DNA from: Methylotenera sp.
Lineage (GTDB): Bacteria > Pseudomonadota > Gammaproteobacteria > Burkholderiales > Methylophilaceae
Reading direction: 5' to 3'
Assembly: GCA_013816325.1 (NCBI GenBank)
Contig: JACDEP010000063.1
Span: forward strand, 4,156 to 11,950
Length of the DNA stretch: 7,795 bases
The notes beneath the pieces were generated by a model. The model saw only the letters and a program-made list of their open reading frames with translations, had not been told where the DNA came from and searched no databases. The position numbers were made by a program, and so were the translations under genes. Positions 6,995-7,795 of this stretch are shown here, piece by piece (position 1 is the stretch's first letter; each line of letters starts with the position of its first letter).

Positions 6995-7795
6995 ATGACC
7001 GATGATAAAAATAAAGATACTGCTCATAAAATACCACAAACTAAACCGCGTTATTCTGCGACATTTGATGAGTACACGATGTCTGAAATCAGACGTGCCG
7101 CAGCGACAGGTATCTATGATATCCGCGGTGGCGGTGCTAAACGTAAGCTGCCACATTTTGACGACTTGCTATTTCTTGGTGCGTCAGTCAGCCGTTATCC
7201 ATTAGAGGGTTACCGTGAAAAATGCGGTACTGATGTGATATTAGGCGCAAGATTCGCCAAAAAACCTATTCATCTAAAAACGGTAGTGACCATTGCAGGG
7301 ATGAGCTTTGGCGCACTTTCAGGTCCGGCTAAAGAAGCTCTGGGTCGTGGTGCCACTGCAGTAGGTACAAGTACAACGACTGGTGATGGCGGTATGACAC
7401 CTGAAGAGCGTGGTCAGTCTAAAACACTGGTGTATCAGTACTTGCCTTCACGTTACGGTATGAACCCAGATGATTTGCGTAAAGCTGATGCGATTGAGTT
7501 GGTGATCGGTCAAGGTGCAAAACCAGGTGGTGGCGGTATGTTACTTGGCCAGAAAATCAGTAAACGCGTAGCAAAAATGCGTTGTTTACCTGAAGGTATT
7601 GATCAACGCTCATCTTGCCGTCATCCAGACTGGACAGGTCCAGATGACTTAGAAATCAAGATTGCCGAAATCCGTGAAATCACCGATTGGGAAAAACCAA
7701 TTTACGTAAAAATTGGTGCGACACGGCCATATTTTGATGTCGCACTAGCAGTAAAAGCTGGCGCTGACGTTGTGGTGCTTGATGGTATGCAAGGT
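6995..7795 (+). CDS. mgsC: N-methylglutamate synthase subunit C (FMN-binding glutamate synthase domain), 3' end outside window
   Basis: The frame is open from the ATG at 6995 to the window edge, giving 267 codons with no stop; the C-terminal part is missing. The protein matches the FMN-binding synthase domain of GltB (GltB2-like), which in this complex joins the released methylamine to 2-oxoglutarate and reduces the product to N-methylglutamate. Visible marks are AGMSFGALSGPAKEALGRGA (101-120), GQGAKPGGGGMLLG (172-185), IDQRSSCRHPDWTGPDDLE (202-220), PIYVKIGA (235-242) and ADVVVLDGMQG (257-267), all at places expected for the TIM barrel and FMN site. Family members run to roughly 440 residues, so about 60 percent is present. 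The cysteines for the 3Fe-4S cluster should lie beyond the edge and cannot be checked. The first 20 residues are charged and poorly conserved. The gene starts one base after mgsB. No GltD-like electron-donor subunit is visible in the window. Confidence 0.94.
   Translation, partial: MTDDKNKDTAHKIPQTKPRYSATFDEYTMSEIRRAAATGIYDIRGGGAKRKLPHFDDLLFLGASVSRYPLEGYREKCGTDVILGARFAKKPIHLKTVVTIAGMSFGALSGPAKEALGRGATAVGTSTTTGDGGMTPEERGQSKTLVYQYLPSRYGMNPDDLRKADAIELVIGQGAKPGGGGMLLGQKISKRVAKMRCLPEGIDQRSSCRHPDWTGPDDLEIKIAEIREITDWEKPIYVKIGATRPYFDVALAVKAGADVVVLDGMQG

Overview
This window carries most of an N-methylglutamate (NMG) pathway gene cluster, the indirect route by which some methylotrophic and methylamine-using bacteria oxidise methylamine or use it as a nitrogen source. 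All seven recognisable genes lie on the + strand, packed head to tail, and together make one block of known function. The moderate-to-low GC, ATG starts, strong AGGAG-type ribosome binding sites and this gene content fit a proteobacterial methylotroph. A betaproteobacterium of the Methylophilaceae (Methylotenera-like) is my best guess, but that is inference from family resemblance and base composition, not a database match.

Layout. Bases 1-41 hold the end of an upstream region; the gene expected there is mgdA, the SoxB-like catalytic subunit. Next come three subunits of N-methylglutamate dehydrogenase, homologous to heterotetrameric sarcosine oxidase: mgdB/soxD-like (42-335), mgdC/soxA-like (332-3241) and mgdD/soxG-like (3243-3941), with joins of -4 and +1 bases. 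After an 80-base gap comes gmaS, gamma-glutamylmethylamide synthetase of the glutamine synthetase family (4022-5356). After a 60-base AT-rich gap comes N-methylglutamate synthase, a glutamate synthase split into three proteins: mgsA (amidotransferase, 5417-6313), mgsB (beta-helix domain, 6301-6993) and mgsC (FMN domain, from 6995, cut by the window end).

How the genes work together. GmaS uses ATP to join methylamine to glutamate, giving gamma-glutamylmethylamide. MgsABC moves the methylamine group on to make N-methylglutamate. MgdABCD oxidises N-methylglutamate, regenerating glutamate and releasing the one-carbon unit as formaldehyde or methylene-tetrahydrofolate. Joins inside each enzyme complex are tight or overlapping, while the two larger gaps separate the three enzymes. 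Those gaps are the only places in the window where extra promoters or operators are likely.

I found no mobile element, CRISPR array, RNA gene or convincing terminator, and no previously undescribed system. The points most worth checking are the loss of zinc ligands in MgdB, a GlnE-type adenylylation-like tyrosine in GmaS, and the dyad symmetries in the two intergenic gaps.
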